Positions 54,118 to 63,584 of a stretch of DNA of 64,000 nt are shown here, piece by piece (within the stretch, counting starts at the first letter, position 1; every line of letters starts with the position of its first letter). The DNA is taken from contig JBHGBM010000020.1 in NCBI GenBank assembly GCA_041946965.1, positions 1-64,000 on the forward strand, given 5' to 3'. The position numbers were made by a program, and so were the translations under genes. The DNA is from JBHGBM01 sp041946965. GTDB lineage: Bacteria > Acidobacteriota > Terriglobia > Bryobacterales > Bryobacteraceae. The notes under the pieces were generated by a model. That model was given only the letters and a program-made list of their open reading frames with translations, ran no database searches and had not been told where the DNA came from.

Positions 54118-56052
54118 ATGCCCGATCCGGCACTCGAGACCATCCTGGGGGCGCCCGGCTACGCGCTCCTGTTGATGCTGACGGTTGTCTCCATCGGGCT
54201 GTTCGCGAGGCGCGTCGCGCATTTCGTGCGTGTGCTGCGAAGGGCGCGGCCCGAGAGGCGGCTGGACCGCGTTCCGGAGCGGCTGAAGCTGTTCGCCGTA
54301 CATGTGCTGGGGCAGCGGCGGCTGTTTGGGGAACCGGTGATCGGCGCGGCGCATTTCCTGATCTTTTGGGCGTTCGTGTTTTACGCCGGGAGCTTCTTCT
54401 GGAACCTGGTGCGCGGCCTGTTTCCCTTCCTGCCGGTTCCATACAGCGACGAAGTGTGGGCGGCGGCGTTCGCCGTCGAGGTGATGGGCGCGCTCGGCTT
54501 GCTCGCCCTGTTGGCCGCCGCCGTGCGCCGGTACGCATTCACGCCGCCGCGGCTGGAACGCTCGCGCGACGCCACGGTGATTCTGACTTTGATCGCGCTG
54601 GTGCTGCTCACTTCGCTTGCGGGCGCCGGGTTCGCGGCGATGGAGAAGCCCGGTGCGCCGCCCATAGGCGCCCTCATCGGCAAGGGGCTGGCTGCCGCGG
54701 GACTGCGCGAGGCGGCGCGCGGCTATCTGTGGATGTGGTGGCTGCACATGGCGACGGTGCTGGGGTTCCTCGCCTACCTGCCGTACTCCAAGCACCTGCA
54801 CCTGCTCGCGTCGCCGTTCGGCGTGCTGTTCGCGGACCTGGACCCCGCGCGCATTCCGGTCTCCTCGCCGGGGGCGGCGAAGCTGGAGGAGTTCACCTGG
54901 CGCCAGCTTTTCAGCGGCCTGGCCTGCGCCGAGTGCGGCCGCTGCGACCGCGCCTGCCCCGCGCAGACCAGCGGGGCGGGCCTCTCGCCCAAGGAGCTAA
55001 TGCACGAGCTGAAGCAACTGGTGGCGGCCGGAAACGGGCGCAGCGTGGATAGCGCGCACGTGTGGGCATGCGCCTCCTGCGGCGCGTGTGTGGAGCGCTG
55101 CCCGGTGTTTAACGAGCAACTGCCGGTGATCATCGAGCTGCGGCGGCGCCTGGTGGCCGAGGGCGCGGTGGACGCGCGGCTCCAGGCGGCGCTGGTCAAC
55201 CTCTCGCGCTACGGCAACTCGTTCGGGCAGTCCGCGCGCAGCCGCGCGAAGTGGGCGCAGGGATTGGGCTTCCCGATTAAGGACGCCCGCAAGGAAGCGG
55301 TCGAGTATCTCTGGATTACGGGCGACTATGCCGCGCTGCATCCCCGCGTGCAGCCAGTCACGGCGGCGGCCGCGCGCGTGCTGCACCGCGCCGGCGTGAG
55401 CTTCGGCATTCTGTACGAAGCGGAGCAGAATAGCGGCAATGACGCCCGCCGCGCCGGTGAGGAGGGCCTGTTCGAGGTGTTGCGTGAGAAGAACCTCGCG
55501 GCCCTCTCCCGGGCGCGGTTCGACCGCATTCTCACCACCGACCCGCACTCGTACCACGCGCTTAAACACGAATACGGCCGCAACGACAGCGTGGTACACA
55601 TCTCCGAGCTTCTTGCGCGCCTGTTCGCGGCGGGAAAGCTGCCGGTCAACACTTTGCAGCGCGTGACAGCCGCCTATCAGGATCCCTGTTACCTGGGACG
55701 CTACAACGGGGTGTACCAGCCGCCGCGCGACGTGCTGGGCGCGGTCGGGGTGAAGCTGGTGGAGATGCCGCGCCATGGGGCCGAGGCCTCGTGCTGCGGC
55801 GCGGGCGGCGGCCGCATCTGGATGGAGGACGCCCCCGGCGTGACGGAACGTCCTGCGGAGCGGCGCGTGCGGGAAGCCGCGGCGCTCGGCCCGGTACGGG
55901 TGCTCGCCGTGAGCTGTCCTAAAGACCTGGTGATGTTCGAGGACGCGATCAAGACCGCGGCGCTGGATGCCACGCTGCAAGTGAGAGACGTGGTGCAACT
56001 GGTGGAGGAAGCCACGCGGCCATCCTCCCAAAGCGCCGGAGCCGGCGTGTAA
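54118..56052 (+). CDS. membrane EtfD-like Fe-S oxidoreductase (NarI-like plus Fe-S plus CCG)
   Basis: A 644-residue protein. About five membrane helices (near 12-32, 73-98, 112-138, 153-175, 203-225) form a NarI-like cytochrome b module with candidate heme His residues (His80, His210). Two [4Fe-4S] motifs follow (Cys270/273/276/280; Cys318/321/324/328), then CCG domains ending with SCCGAGGGR. This is the architecture of membrane-bound ETF:quinone oxidoreductases (EtfD/HdrD type), which take electrons from the ETF to menaquinone or the reverse. It sits directly after etfBA. Confidence 0.85.
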   Translation: MPDPALETILGAPGYALLLMLTVVSIGLFARRVAHFVRVLRRARPERRLDRVPERLKLFAVHVLGQRRLFGEPVIGAAHFLIFWAFVFYAGSFFWNLVRGLFPFLPVPYSDEVWAAAFAVEVMGALGLLALLAAAVRRYAFTPPRLERSRDATVILTLIALVLLTSLAGAGFAAMEKPGAPPIGALIGKGLAAAGLREAARGYLWMWWLHMATVLGFLAYLPYSKHLHLLASPFGVLFADLDPARIPVSSPGAAKLEEFTWRQLFSGLACAECGRCDRACPAQTSGAGLSPKELMHELKQLVAAGNGRSVDSAHVWACASCGACVERCPVFNEQLPVIIELRRRLVAEGAVDARLQAALVNLSRYGNSFGQSARSRAKWAQGLGFPIKDARKEAVEYLWITGDYAALHPRVQPVTAAAARVLHRAGVSFGILYEAEQNSGNDARRAGEEGLFEVLREKNLAALSRARFDRILTTDPHSYHALKHEYGRNDSVVHISELLARLFAAGKLPVNTLQRVTAAYQDPCYLGRYNGVYQPPRDVLGAVGVKLVEMPRHGAEASCCGAGGGRIWMEDAPGVTERPAERRVREAAALGPVRVLAVSCPKDLVMFEDAIKTAALDATLQVRDVVQLVEEATRPSSQSAGAGV

Positions 56053-56063
56053 GGAGGCTTCGC

Positions 56064-56966
56064 ATGCAAGCCTGCGCCTACTATCCCGGATGCGCGCTGC
56101 GGGGCACCGGGGTGCCCTATGACGAGAGCCTGCGCGAGTTGTGCCGCCTGCTGGAGATTCCGCTGGCCGAGATGCCGGACTGGAACTGCTGCGGCGCCAC
56201 GTCATACACGGCCATCGACGAGACGTCGGCGTTCCTGCTCTCCGCGCGCAATCTCTCCATGGCGCGCCAGATGGGCGCCAGGGAGATGCTGGCGCCGTGC
56301 GCGGCCTGTTACCTGGTGTTGCGCAAGACGCAGAATTACGCCCGGCAGTATCCCGCGATCGGGCGCCGCATCGCCGAGGACCTCGAATCGGCGGGGCTGC
56401 CGCCGCTCGATGGGGTGGCGGTGCGGCACCCGCTGGAACTGCTGTACACCGAAGTGGGGCTCGAGCGCATCCGCGCCAAAGCGGTGCGCTCGTGGCGGGG
56501 CGGGGAAGCGGCTTGCTATTACGGTTGCCAGCTCGTGCGCCCGCTGGGAGAGGCCGATACGCCGCACGATCCGCGCCGCATGGACGAACTGCTGCGCGCC
56601 GTGGGCGTTTCCACGGTGGAATACGCGCTCAAGACTAAGTGCTGCGGCGGCAGCCTCACCGGCACCATGCACGACATCGGCCTGCGCCTGAATTACATCC
56701 TGCTCAAGGAGGCCGAGCGGAAGGGCGCCATGGCCATCGTGACGGCATGCCCGCTTTGCCAGCTCAACCTGGACATGTACCAGTCCGAGATCCGGCGCCA
56801 GAGCGCGCACGCGCTGGACATGCCGGTACTCTACTTCACCCAGGTGCTTGGCTGGGCCCTGGGCGGCGAGCCGGACGCGCTCGGATTGCACCGGCTGATT
56901 TCGGGACGGAGTCTCATCCGGCAGTGGTTTCCGGCCCGTCAAAAGGAGGCCGCAGCGTATGTTTAA
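56064..56966 (+). CDS. hdrB: heterodisulfide reductase subunit B-like protein
   Basis: A 300-residue protein with two CCG domains: CAYYPGC near the N-terminus with NCCGATSY (about 41-48) and APCAACY, then YYGCQLVRP, TKCCGGS and ACPLCQLN. In HdrB these ligate noncubane Fe-S clusters that reduce a disulfide. It starts after TAAGGAGGC. The last 8 bases overlap hdrA. No separate HdrC gene is here; the HdrD-like protein at 51155 may take that place. Confidence 0.88.
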   Translation: MQACAYYPGCALRGTGVPYDESLRELCRLLEIPLAEMPDWNCCGATSYTAIDETSAFLLSARNLSMARQMGAREMLAPCAACYLVLRKTQNYARQYPAIGRRIAEDLESAGLPPLDGVAVRHPLELLYTEVGLERIRAKAVRSWRGGEAACYYGCQLVRPLGEADTPHDPRRMDELLRAVGVSTVEYALKTKCCGGSLTGTMHDIGLRLNYILLKEAERKGAMAIVTACPLCQLNLDMYQSEIRRQSAHALDMPVLYFTQVLGWALGGEPDALGLHRLISGRSLIRQWFPARQKEAAAYV

Positions 56967-58932
56967 CGGCGAAAGACGGATCGGCGTTTACATCTGCCAT
57001 TGCGGATCGAATATCGCGGGCGTGGTGGACGTGCGCCGCGTGGCCGAGCGCGCCGCGCTGTTGCCGGGCGTGGCGCTGGCGCGGGAGTACAAGTACATGT
57101 GCTCCGATCCGGGCCAGCAGCTCATCGTGGACGACATTCGCGAGCGCGGCCTCGACCGCATCGTAGTGGCGGCCTGCTCGCCCGCGCTGCACGAGAAGAC
57201 CTTTCGGGGCGCCACGGCCGAGGGCGGGCTGAACCCGTATTTCTTCCAAATGGTGAACATCCGCGAGCACAACTCCTGGGTGCATTCGGATAAGGCGGCC
57301 GCCACGGAGAAAGCCATCGACCTGGTGCGCGCGGCCGTGGCGCGCGTGGCGCGCCATGCGGCTCTGGAGCGCCGCCGCGTCCCGGTGAATCCAGACGTGC
57401 TGGTGGTGGGCGGCGGCATCGCCGGAATCCATGCCGCGCTCACGCTGGCGGATGCCGGCAAGCACGTGTACCTGGTCGAGCGCGACGCCACCATCGGCGG
57501 TCACATGGCGCGCTTCGACAAGACCTTTCCCACGCTCGACTGCGCGGCGTGCATCCTCACGCCGAAAATGACCGCGGTGCGCGCGCACCCGAACATCACG
57601 CTGTGGACGTGGTCGGAGGTGGCGCAGGTCACCGGCTACGTAGGCAATTTCGAAGCCGTTATCCGGCGCAAGCCGCGCTACGTGATCGAAGAGCGCTGCG
57701 TGGGCTGCCTGGAGTGCGTGGAAGCGTGCGTCTACAAACAGCCGAAGTTCACCGATGAATTCAACGCCGGCCTCGGCAAGCGCAAGCCCGTGTACATGCC
57801 CTTCCCGCAGGCCGTGCCGCAGGTGGCGCTCATCGACCGCGACACCTGCATCGAGTTCAAGAGCGCGAAGTGCAAGAAGACCTGCGTGGAGGCGTGCGGC
57901 GACCGCGAGGCGATCGATTTCACCCAGACCGACCGCTTTGAGACGGTGCGGGCGGGCGCCGTGATCCTGGCTACGGGTTTCCGCACGTTTGACGCGTCGC
58001 GCATCGGCTACTACGGCTACGGCGTCTGGCCCGGCGTGTACACGGCGCTCGAAGTGGAACGCATGGTCAACGCTTCCGGGCCCACGGGCGGGGAGGTGCT
58101 GCTGCGGGACGGGCGCAAGCCCGGCTCCATCGGCATCGTGCACTGCGTGGGCAGCCGCGACGTACACACCAACCGTTACTGCTCGCGCGTCTGCTGCATG
58201 TACTCGCTGAAGCTCGCGCACCTGCTGAAGGAGAAGACCGAAGCGGAGATCTACGAGTTTTACATCGACATGCGCACCCCGGGCAAGGCCTTCGAGGAGT
58301 TCTACAACCGCGTGGCGGAAGAAGGCGTGCAGTTCATTCGCGGCCGGGTGGCGGACGTATATCCCGCGCCCGACGGCGACGGGCGCCTCACGGTGCAGGT
58401 GGAGGACACGCTGCTCGGCATGGTGCGCAAGCTGCCCGTAGATATGCTGGTGCTGGCGACCGGGCTGGAGGCGCAGCCCGACGCGCAGGAGGTCCGCCGC
58501 CTGATGAACATCACGTGCTCGGCGGAAGGGTTCTTCCTGGAGCGGCACCCCAAGCTGGCGCCCGTGAACACTTTCACCGACGGCATCTTTCTGGCGGGCT
58601 GCTGCCAGGGGCCGAAGGACATTCCGGATACGGTGGCGCAGGCCGGCGCGGCCGCGGCGGGGGCGCTGGCGCTGATCGACGCCGGCGCGGTGGAACTCGA
58701 GCCCAACACTTCCTACGTGCGCGAGGAGCTGTGCTCCGGGTGCCGCACGTGCGTGCCGCTGTGCCCGTTCCAGGCGATCACCTACAACGCCGCCGCGAAG
58801 CATTCGGAGATCAACGAGGTGCTCTGCAAGGGCTGTGGCACGTGCGTGGCGGCGTGCCCCTCCGGCGCCATCGGGCAAAACCTTTTCGAAGACGAGGAGA
58901 TCTTCAGCGAGATCGAAGCGGTGCTGGCGTAG
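56959..58932 (+). CDS. hdrA: heterodisulfide reductase subunit A-like flavoprotein
   Basis: A 657-residue FAD protein, the electron-bifurcating or electron-confluent hub of Hdr complexes. The N-terminal domain has CHCG and CSDPGQ; the FAD loop is GGGIAGI (151-157), followed by the HdrA-specific DCAACILTPKM (Cys195, Cys198). Ferredoxin-type sites follow (CVGCLECVEAC; then C-terminal CSGCRTCVPLC and CKGCGTCVAAC). AAAGGAGG lies before the ATG. The start overlaps hdrB by 8 bases; its stop overlaps the convergent kinase by 29 bases. Confidence 0.9.
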   Translation: MFNGERRIGVYICHCGSNIAGVVDVRRVAERAALLPGVALAREYKYMCSDPGQQLIVDDIRERGLDRIVVAACSPALHEKTFRGATAEGGLNPYFFQMVNIREHNSWVHSDKAAATEKAIDLVRAAVARVARHAALERRRVPVNPDVLVVGGGIAGIHAALTLADAGKHVYLVERDATIGGHMARFDKTFPTLDCAACILTPKMTAVRAHPNITLWTWSEVAQVTGYVGNFEAVIRRKPRYVIEERCVGCLECVEACVYKQPKFTDEFNAGLGKRKPVYMPFPQAVPQVALIDRDTCIEFKSAKCKKTCVEACGDREAIDFTQTDRFETVRAGAVILATGFRTFDASRIGYYGYGVWPGVYTALEVERMVNASGPTGGEVLLRDGRKPGSIGIVHCVGSRDVHTNRYCSRVCCMYSLKLAHLLKEKTEAEIYEFYIDMRTPGKAFEEFYNRVAEEGVQFIRGRVADVYPAPDGDGRLTVQVEDTLLGMVRKLPVDMLVLATGLEAQPDAQEVRRLMNITCSAEGFFLERHPKLAPVNTFTDGIFLAGCCQGPKDIPDTVAQAGAAAAGALALIDAGAVELEPNTSYVREELCSGCRTCVPLCPFQAITYNAAAKHSEINEVLCKGCGTCVAACPSGAIGQNLFEDEEIFSEIEAVLA

Positions 58933-61171
58933 CCTGTTCCATCCCCAGCAACCTGGCGCCTCCGGCCTGGGCGAACGCGCCGGCGGCTTCCAGATGCCGC
59001 TCTCGTGCCGTTTTCAGCACCGCGCGAAACTCCGGCATCCCGCGCAGTGAATCCAGCCAGGGATCGGCGGCGAAGGCGGGGTAGCAGAAGAAACCCTGAT
59101 CCACCGCGCGCGCCAGCACCGGAACGGCCTCGGCCGGCTCTCCCAGGTACGCGAGGTGCCGGGCGAAGTAGTAGAGTTCCTCGGGCCCGTGGCTGATGCC
59201 CGCGATGGCCTCACGAGTCGCTTTGAGCGCGTCGGCATGCCTCCCCTCGGCCAGGGCGAAGATAGAGGCAAAGATACACCGCACTGGCGCGTGCGGAGAC
59301 TTGGATGCATCGAACTCGCGGCAGTGCCGCGCCGCCTCTTCGCGCCTGCCCAACATGATCAGCGCGAGGGGGGCCACGTACAAATGAACTCCGCGACTGG
59401 TTTCGAGGGCGTGTTCCAGTTCGAAACGGGCGATATACGTATTCGTGATGCTGGTCTGAACCTGCGGGTCAAGGCGGCGCGCGTACTCGTGAGCGGCGAG
59501 CGACGCATCCAGGAGGCCGCAGAAACGGCAGACGTGGGTGAGGCCCGCGAACAGTTCGGGGTCGCTGCCGTGGTGCCGCGCCCGTTCGAGCAATCGCATC
59601 ATGACCTCTTGCGCACGGCCAAGGTCCGATTCAAGCTGTGCGACGAGGTTGTGGGCGAGCGGCAGTTCCGGGTTGATCTCCAGCGCGCGCCGGAAGGCTG
59701 CCTCGGCGCGGTGGAAGCTCCCGGTGTCCTGTCCGAACTTGCCGATCACGCGGCAGCAACGGCCCAGGCGGGCCCACGCGGGGGCGTAATTCGGGTCTTC
59801 CTCCACCGAGCGCAGGTACAGGTCACGCGCAACCGTCAAGTGGTTGTAGTCATAGCTGAGCTGGTTGGCCCGGAGATAGTACTCGTATGCCGCGGGGCTG
59901 GCGGGCACGTCGCGGTGCAGGTTCTCCGCGTCGCGGCCGCTGAGCGAAAGCGAGAGCGACCCGGCCACCCGCTGCACCACCTGGTCCTGCAATTCGAAAA
60001 TGTCGCGCAGCGAGCCCTGCGAGGTCTGTGACCAGCACAGCGTTCCGGTGGCGGCGTCCACCAGTTGCGTGCTGATCCGGATCTGGTCGCCGGCGGAGAG
60101 CAGGCTGCCGGTCAGCACCAGGTCCACTTCGGTTTCCCGTGCTACGTTTTTCAGGTCCGCCTCATTCGCGTATTTCGCGGCGGTCATGGTGGAGCGGACC
60201 AGCAGCGATTGCAGGCCGGAGAGCGACACGGTGATCGCGTCGGCGAGGCTGAATCCCAGGAAGTCGATGTTCGGGTCCGGGCGCAGCATCCGGAACGGCA
60301 GCACGATCAGCCGCCGCGCGGGACTGGCGCGCACGGTGGTGGAACTGTCGCAACGCGAGAGCACGCGGCGCAGGTCGCCGGCCATCTCGTCCGCCGATGG
60401 ATAGCGTCCGGCGGGCGATTTCGCCAGGGCGCGGCGGATCGCCAGGTCGAGCGCGGGCACCGGATCGGGCCCCAGCAGCGCGGCAGGTTGGTCGTACACG
60501 ATGGCGTGAAAGACCTGCACCGCCGACGGTCCCGAGAACGCCGGGCGGCCCGCGATCATCTCGTACAGGATGGCGCCCACGGCAAACAGGTCCGAACGGG
60601 CATCCAGCGTTTGCCCCTGAATCTGTTCCGGGGACATGTAGCGCGGCGTGCCGACCACCATCCCGGGGTCGGTCACGGCGGTGACCGTGGTCTCCGGAGC
60701 CCCAGCCGCCGCGGCGAGAGGCCGCGCCAGGCCGAAATCGAGCAGCTTCACGCCGTGCGCGGTGAGGAAGACATTGCCGGGTTTGATATCGCGGTGCAGG
60801 AGGCTGCGCGCGTGCAGCGCCTGGACGGCCGCCAGAATGCCGAGCGTAACCTGAATCGCCTCGGCCGGCGCGCACGAGCCGCGATGCATGCGCGCGGCGA
60901 GCGATTCACCCTCGAGCAGTTCCATGATGATGAACAGCTCGCCTTCCTGCTCGGCCACGTCGTAAATCTGGCAGACATTGGGATGGCTGATGCCGGCGGC
61001 GATGCGAGCCTCGCGCCAGAAGCGGTTGTGGGCGTCGCCCAACGCGCCGCGCTTCACAACCTTGACAGCCACGGGGCGGTCCAGGCGCTCGTCGTGCGCG
61101 GCGTAGACCACACCCATGCCCCCCTCGCCGAGTTTCTGTCCGATGCGATAGTGCGCCAGCCGTTCGGTCAT
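58904..61171 (-). CDS. Ser/Thr protein kinase with TPR repeats
   Basis: A 755-residue kinase from the ATG at 61171 (MTERLAHYRIG). The glycine loop is GEGGMGVVY, catalytic Lys37 is in VAVKVV, HRDIKPGN is the catalytic loop and DFGLA the Mg loop, with GTPRYMSPEQ in the activation segment. A TolB/guanylate-cyclase-like module (LIVLPFRML, LVRSTMTAAKYA, VDLVLTGSL) and TPR-like repeats follow. No transmembrane helix is obvious, so it is cytoplasmic. The ATG overlaps the maturation protease stop by 4 bases, tying it to the hydrogenase operon. Confidence 0.88.
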   Translation of the reverse strand: MTERLAHYRIGQKLGEGGMGVVYAAHDERLDRPVAVKVVKRGALGDAHNRFWREARIAAGISHPNVCQIYDVAEQEGELFIIMELLEGESLAARMHRGSCAPAEAIQVTLGILAAVQALHARSLLHRDIKPGNVFLTAHGVKLLDFGLARPLAAAAGAPETTVTAVTDPGMVVGTPRYMSPEQIQGQTLDARSDLFAVGAILYEMIAGRPAFSGPSAVQVFHAIVYDQPAALLGPDPVPALDLAIRRALAKSPAGRYPSADEMAGDLRRVLSRCDSSTTVRASPARRLIVLPFRMLRPDPNIDFLGFSLADAITVSLSGLQSLLVRSTMTAAKYANEADLKNVARETEVDLVLTGSLLSAGDQIRISTQLVDAATGTLCWSQTSQGSLRDIFELQDQVVQRVAGSLSLSLSGRDAENLHRDVPASPAAYEYYLRANQLSYDYNHLTVARDLYLRSVEEDPNYAPAWARLGRCCRVIGKFGQDTGSFHRAEAAFRRALEINPELPLAHNLVAQLESDLGRAQEVMMRLLERARHHGSDPELFAGLTHVCRFCGLLDASLAAHEYARRLDPQVQTSITNTYIARFELEHALETSRGVHLYVAPLALIMLGRREEAARHCREFDASKSPHAPVRCIFASIFALAEGRHADALKATREAIAGISHGPEELYYFARHLAYLGEPAEAVPVLARAVDQGFFCYPAFAADPWLDSLRGMPEFRAVLKTARERHLEAAGAFAQAGGARLLGMEQATPAPLRSR

Positions 61172-61608
61172 GAAGCCAGTTCGCGGAGCACGCGGCCGGC
61201 GATCTCGGGCACCCGCCTGGCGAGCGCCGGCGAGAGACCGCCGGGATGCGCCGATTCTACCGCAATCGCCAGAACGGTGAAACGCACTCCAGCCAGGGCG
61301 GGCGTGACCGCGCGCAGGAGCCCGACGCACTCGGCCGCGGAGAGATGGTGGGCGTGGCCGCCGGCGGCCGCTGTTTCGACTATGGCAACGTCTCCCGGGA
61401 GGCCCGCGTCCAGCATGGCATCAAGCAGGACGATGCGCTGCCGGCCTTGCATAGTCTCAGCGAGGCGCAGCACGTCGGTCCCTCCGGCGATTACCTCGGC
61501 ATCTTCGGGCAGCCGCGGGTCGACGGCAAGGCACTCGGCCACGCGGCAGCCCACGCCGTCATCGCCCATCAACGGATTCCCGAGGCCGATGATGAGCGTG
61601 GGCTTCAT
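61168..61608 (-). CDS. hydrogenase maturation protease
   Basis: A 146-residue HyaD/HybD/HycI-type endopeptidase. GLGNPLMGDDGVG near the N-terminus includes the nickel-binding acidic residues, and LLDAMLDAG and HAHHLSA follow. It clips the C-terminal tail of the NiFe-hydrogenase large subunit after the metal centre is built; the large subunit is encoded upstream on the same strand. Both ends overlap neighbours by 4 bases, so the operon is tightly coupled. Confidence 0.9.
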   Translation of the reverse strand: MKPTLIIGLGNPLMGDDGVGCRVAECLAVDPRLPEDAEVIAGGTDVLRLAETMQGRQRIVLLDAMLDAGLPGDVAIVETAAAGGHAHHLSAAECVGLLRAVTPALAGVRFTVLAIAVESAHPGGLSPALARRVPEIAGRVLRELAS

Positions 61609-63584
61609 GCCATTTGCGCCAGTGCCGGTGCGACGGGCAGCCGCACGGTGAAGGTGCTGCCCTTGCCCGGCTCGCTCTCGACGGAGATGTCGCCGCCGTG
61701 CTTGGTGACGATGCCGTAAGCGATGGAGAGCCCCAGCCCGGTGCCCTCACCGCGCGACTTGCTGGTGAAGAACGGGTCGAAGACGCGCCCGATCTTTTCG
61801 GGCGGAATGCCGCAGCCGGTATCGGAAATGGAGACTTCCACACCGCCCGCCGCGCTGCGGGTCGCGATGCGTACGGTTCCCTTCTCCTCCATGGCCTGCA
61901 CCGCGTTGATGAGGATGTTCATGAACACCTGCTGCATCTGAGAGCGGTCGGCCATGACTGGTGGAAGATCGGGGGCGCACTCCTCCTCCACGTTCACGTT
62001 CAGGAAGAGAGCCTGCTTCGAGAGCAGCCCGAGCGTGTCCTGCACGATCCGGTTCAAATCCACACGCTCGGGATTGGGATTCGACTGCCGCGAGAATTCC
62101 AGCAGGCCCCGCACGATATTCCGGCAGCGCTGCGATTGACGCACGACCTCCTCCAGGTTCTCGCGGTCGGGATCGCCCTGCGGCTTGTCTTCGAGCGTAA
62201 GCGCGGTGAGTGAGAGGATGGCGCCCAAAGGATTGTTGATTTCGTGGGCCACGCCCGCCGCCAGTTTGCCGACCGAGGCGAGCCGCTCGGATTCGGCCAC
62301 GCGGTCGTGCAGCTCGACCACCTTCCTGGACTGTTCGTGTACCTTTTGTTCGAGCGTGCGGCCCCACTCCTCGAGATCGGCCTTCATCTGGCGGAGGCTT
62401 TTCAGCATGGCGCTAAAGGAATCGGCCAGCACCGCCATCTCGCCCTGGCCGCCGGTGGGGATTTCCTGGTCGAAGCGGCCGGCGGCGATGCCGCGGGTGG
62501 CGGCCACCATCTCGCGGATGGGGCGCGTGATGTTGCCGATCATGTAATAGGTCACCGCGAGGATCAGCAGGAACCCCGTGGTGGCGATGCCGAAAAACGA
62601 GAGGATCACGCGGTCGCGCAGGGATGCGAAAGCCGTCTCCAGCAGTCCCACGTAGAGCATGCCCACCACCTTGCCGCTGTAGTCGCGGATGGGCTCATAG
62701 CCGCTGATGTACCAGTCGCTGACCACGAACGCGCGGCCGCGCCAGGACTCGCCGCGCCCGAGCACGGCCCGGTTCACCTCCTCGGAGACGCGCGTGCCGA
62801 GCGCGCGTTCTCCCGCGTCGTTCTTTACATTGGTGGAAATGCGCAGGTCGTTTTGGAAAAGGGTGACCGTTCCCGCGTCGCGGTTCTCATAACGCTCCCC
62901 CTTGAAGACCATTTCCCAAACGCGGTCCACCAGGCTGAAATTACGGCTGAGCAACACTCCGCCGTAGAGGGCGCCGCCGCCTCGCACGGGAGCGGCGGCG
63001 GCGAGCACCATGCCGGAAGTCTCCTCGGCGGGGCCCGGCGGCCCGGCTCTGGGCGTCTCGACGGCGCGGAAATGCGCGCGTTCGGCGAACGCCGGATTCT
63101 CAGAGGCCAGGAACGCGGCGGACACGATCTCGGTGGCGGCTGCGGTCTTCCCATCCAGCGCCGCGCGCAACAATATCCACGAAGAGAGGTCGTCGCCGGC
63201 GCGCGCGGGATTCACGGAGCGCATCACCACCCGTCCGCTTGCGTCCACGAACGTCAGAAAGTCCAGGCCGCCCGTCCGGCGCGTTTCCTCGAGATACGCG
63301 AGCAGAGAAGACCTGTCGTCCGCCTCCTGATAGCGCGTGATGGTGGTCCCGGAGGCCGCGATGCGCACCGCGGTCTCCAGGCTCCTGAGGTGTTCCTCAT
63401 AGACCGCGCGCGCCGTGGCAAGAGAGTGGTCCACGGTGCGGCTGGCTTGCAGCATGATCGTGGAGCTGACGATCCACGACCCGACCGACGAGGTCGCCAG
63501 CCCTCCGATGCCCAGGATGATCAGGTAGGTCCAGATCAGCCTGGAGCGCAGCGAGTACGTGCGGCTGAACGGGTCAATGCGCAT
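61605..63584 (-). CDS. membrane sensor histidine kinase
   Basis: A 659-residue histidine kinase from the ATG at 63584. One helix near 18-38, a large extracytoplasmic sensor region (double Cache-like), a second helix about 335-360, HAMP (IGNITRPIREMV), a coiled-coil linker, the H-box with His447 (AGVAHEINNPLGAIL) and the ATPase domain with N box (INAVQAME), G1 (DTGCGIPP) and G2 (GTGLGLSI). No receiver domain is attached and no response regulator is adjacent. It overlaps the hydrogenase gene by 11 bases and the protease by 4. Confidence 0.88.
   Translation of the reverse strand: MRIDPFSRTYSLRSRLIWTYLIILGIGGLATSSVGSWIVSSTIMLQASRTVDHSLATARAVYEEHLRSLETAVRIAASGTTITRYQEADDRSSLLAYLEETRRTGGLDFLTFVDASGRVVMRSVNPARAGDDLSSWILLRAALDGKTAAATEIVSAAFLASENPAFAERAHFRAVETPRAGPPGPAEETSGMVLAAAAPVRGGGALYGGVLLSRNFSLVDRVWEMVFKGERYENRDAGTVTLFQNDLRISTNVKNDAGERALGTRVSEEVNRAVLGRGESWRGRAFVVSDWYISGYEPIRDYSGKVVGMLYVGLLETAFASLRDRVILSFFGIATTGFLLILAVTYYMIGNITRPIREMVAATRGIAAGRFDQEIPTGGQGEMAVLADSFSAMLKSLRQMKADLEEWGRTLEQKVHEQSRKVVELHDRVAESERLASVGKLAAGVAHEINNPLGAILSLTALTLEDKPQGDPDRENLEEVVRQSQRCRNIVRGLLEFSRQSNPNPERVDLNRIVQDTLGLLSKQALFLNVNVEEECAPDLPPVMADRSQMQQVFMNILINAVQAMEEKGTVRIATRSAAGGVEVSISDTGCGIPPEKIGRVFDPFFTSKSRGEGTGLGLSIAYGIVTKHGGDISVESEPGKGSTFTVRLPVAPALAQMA

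Noticed and set aside
56914..58878. 654-codon minus-strand open frame over hdrA
   Set aside because: His/Arg-rich shadow; hdrA has all expected cofactor motifs.
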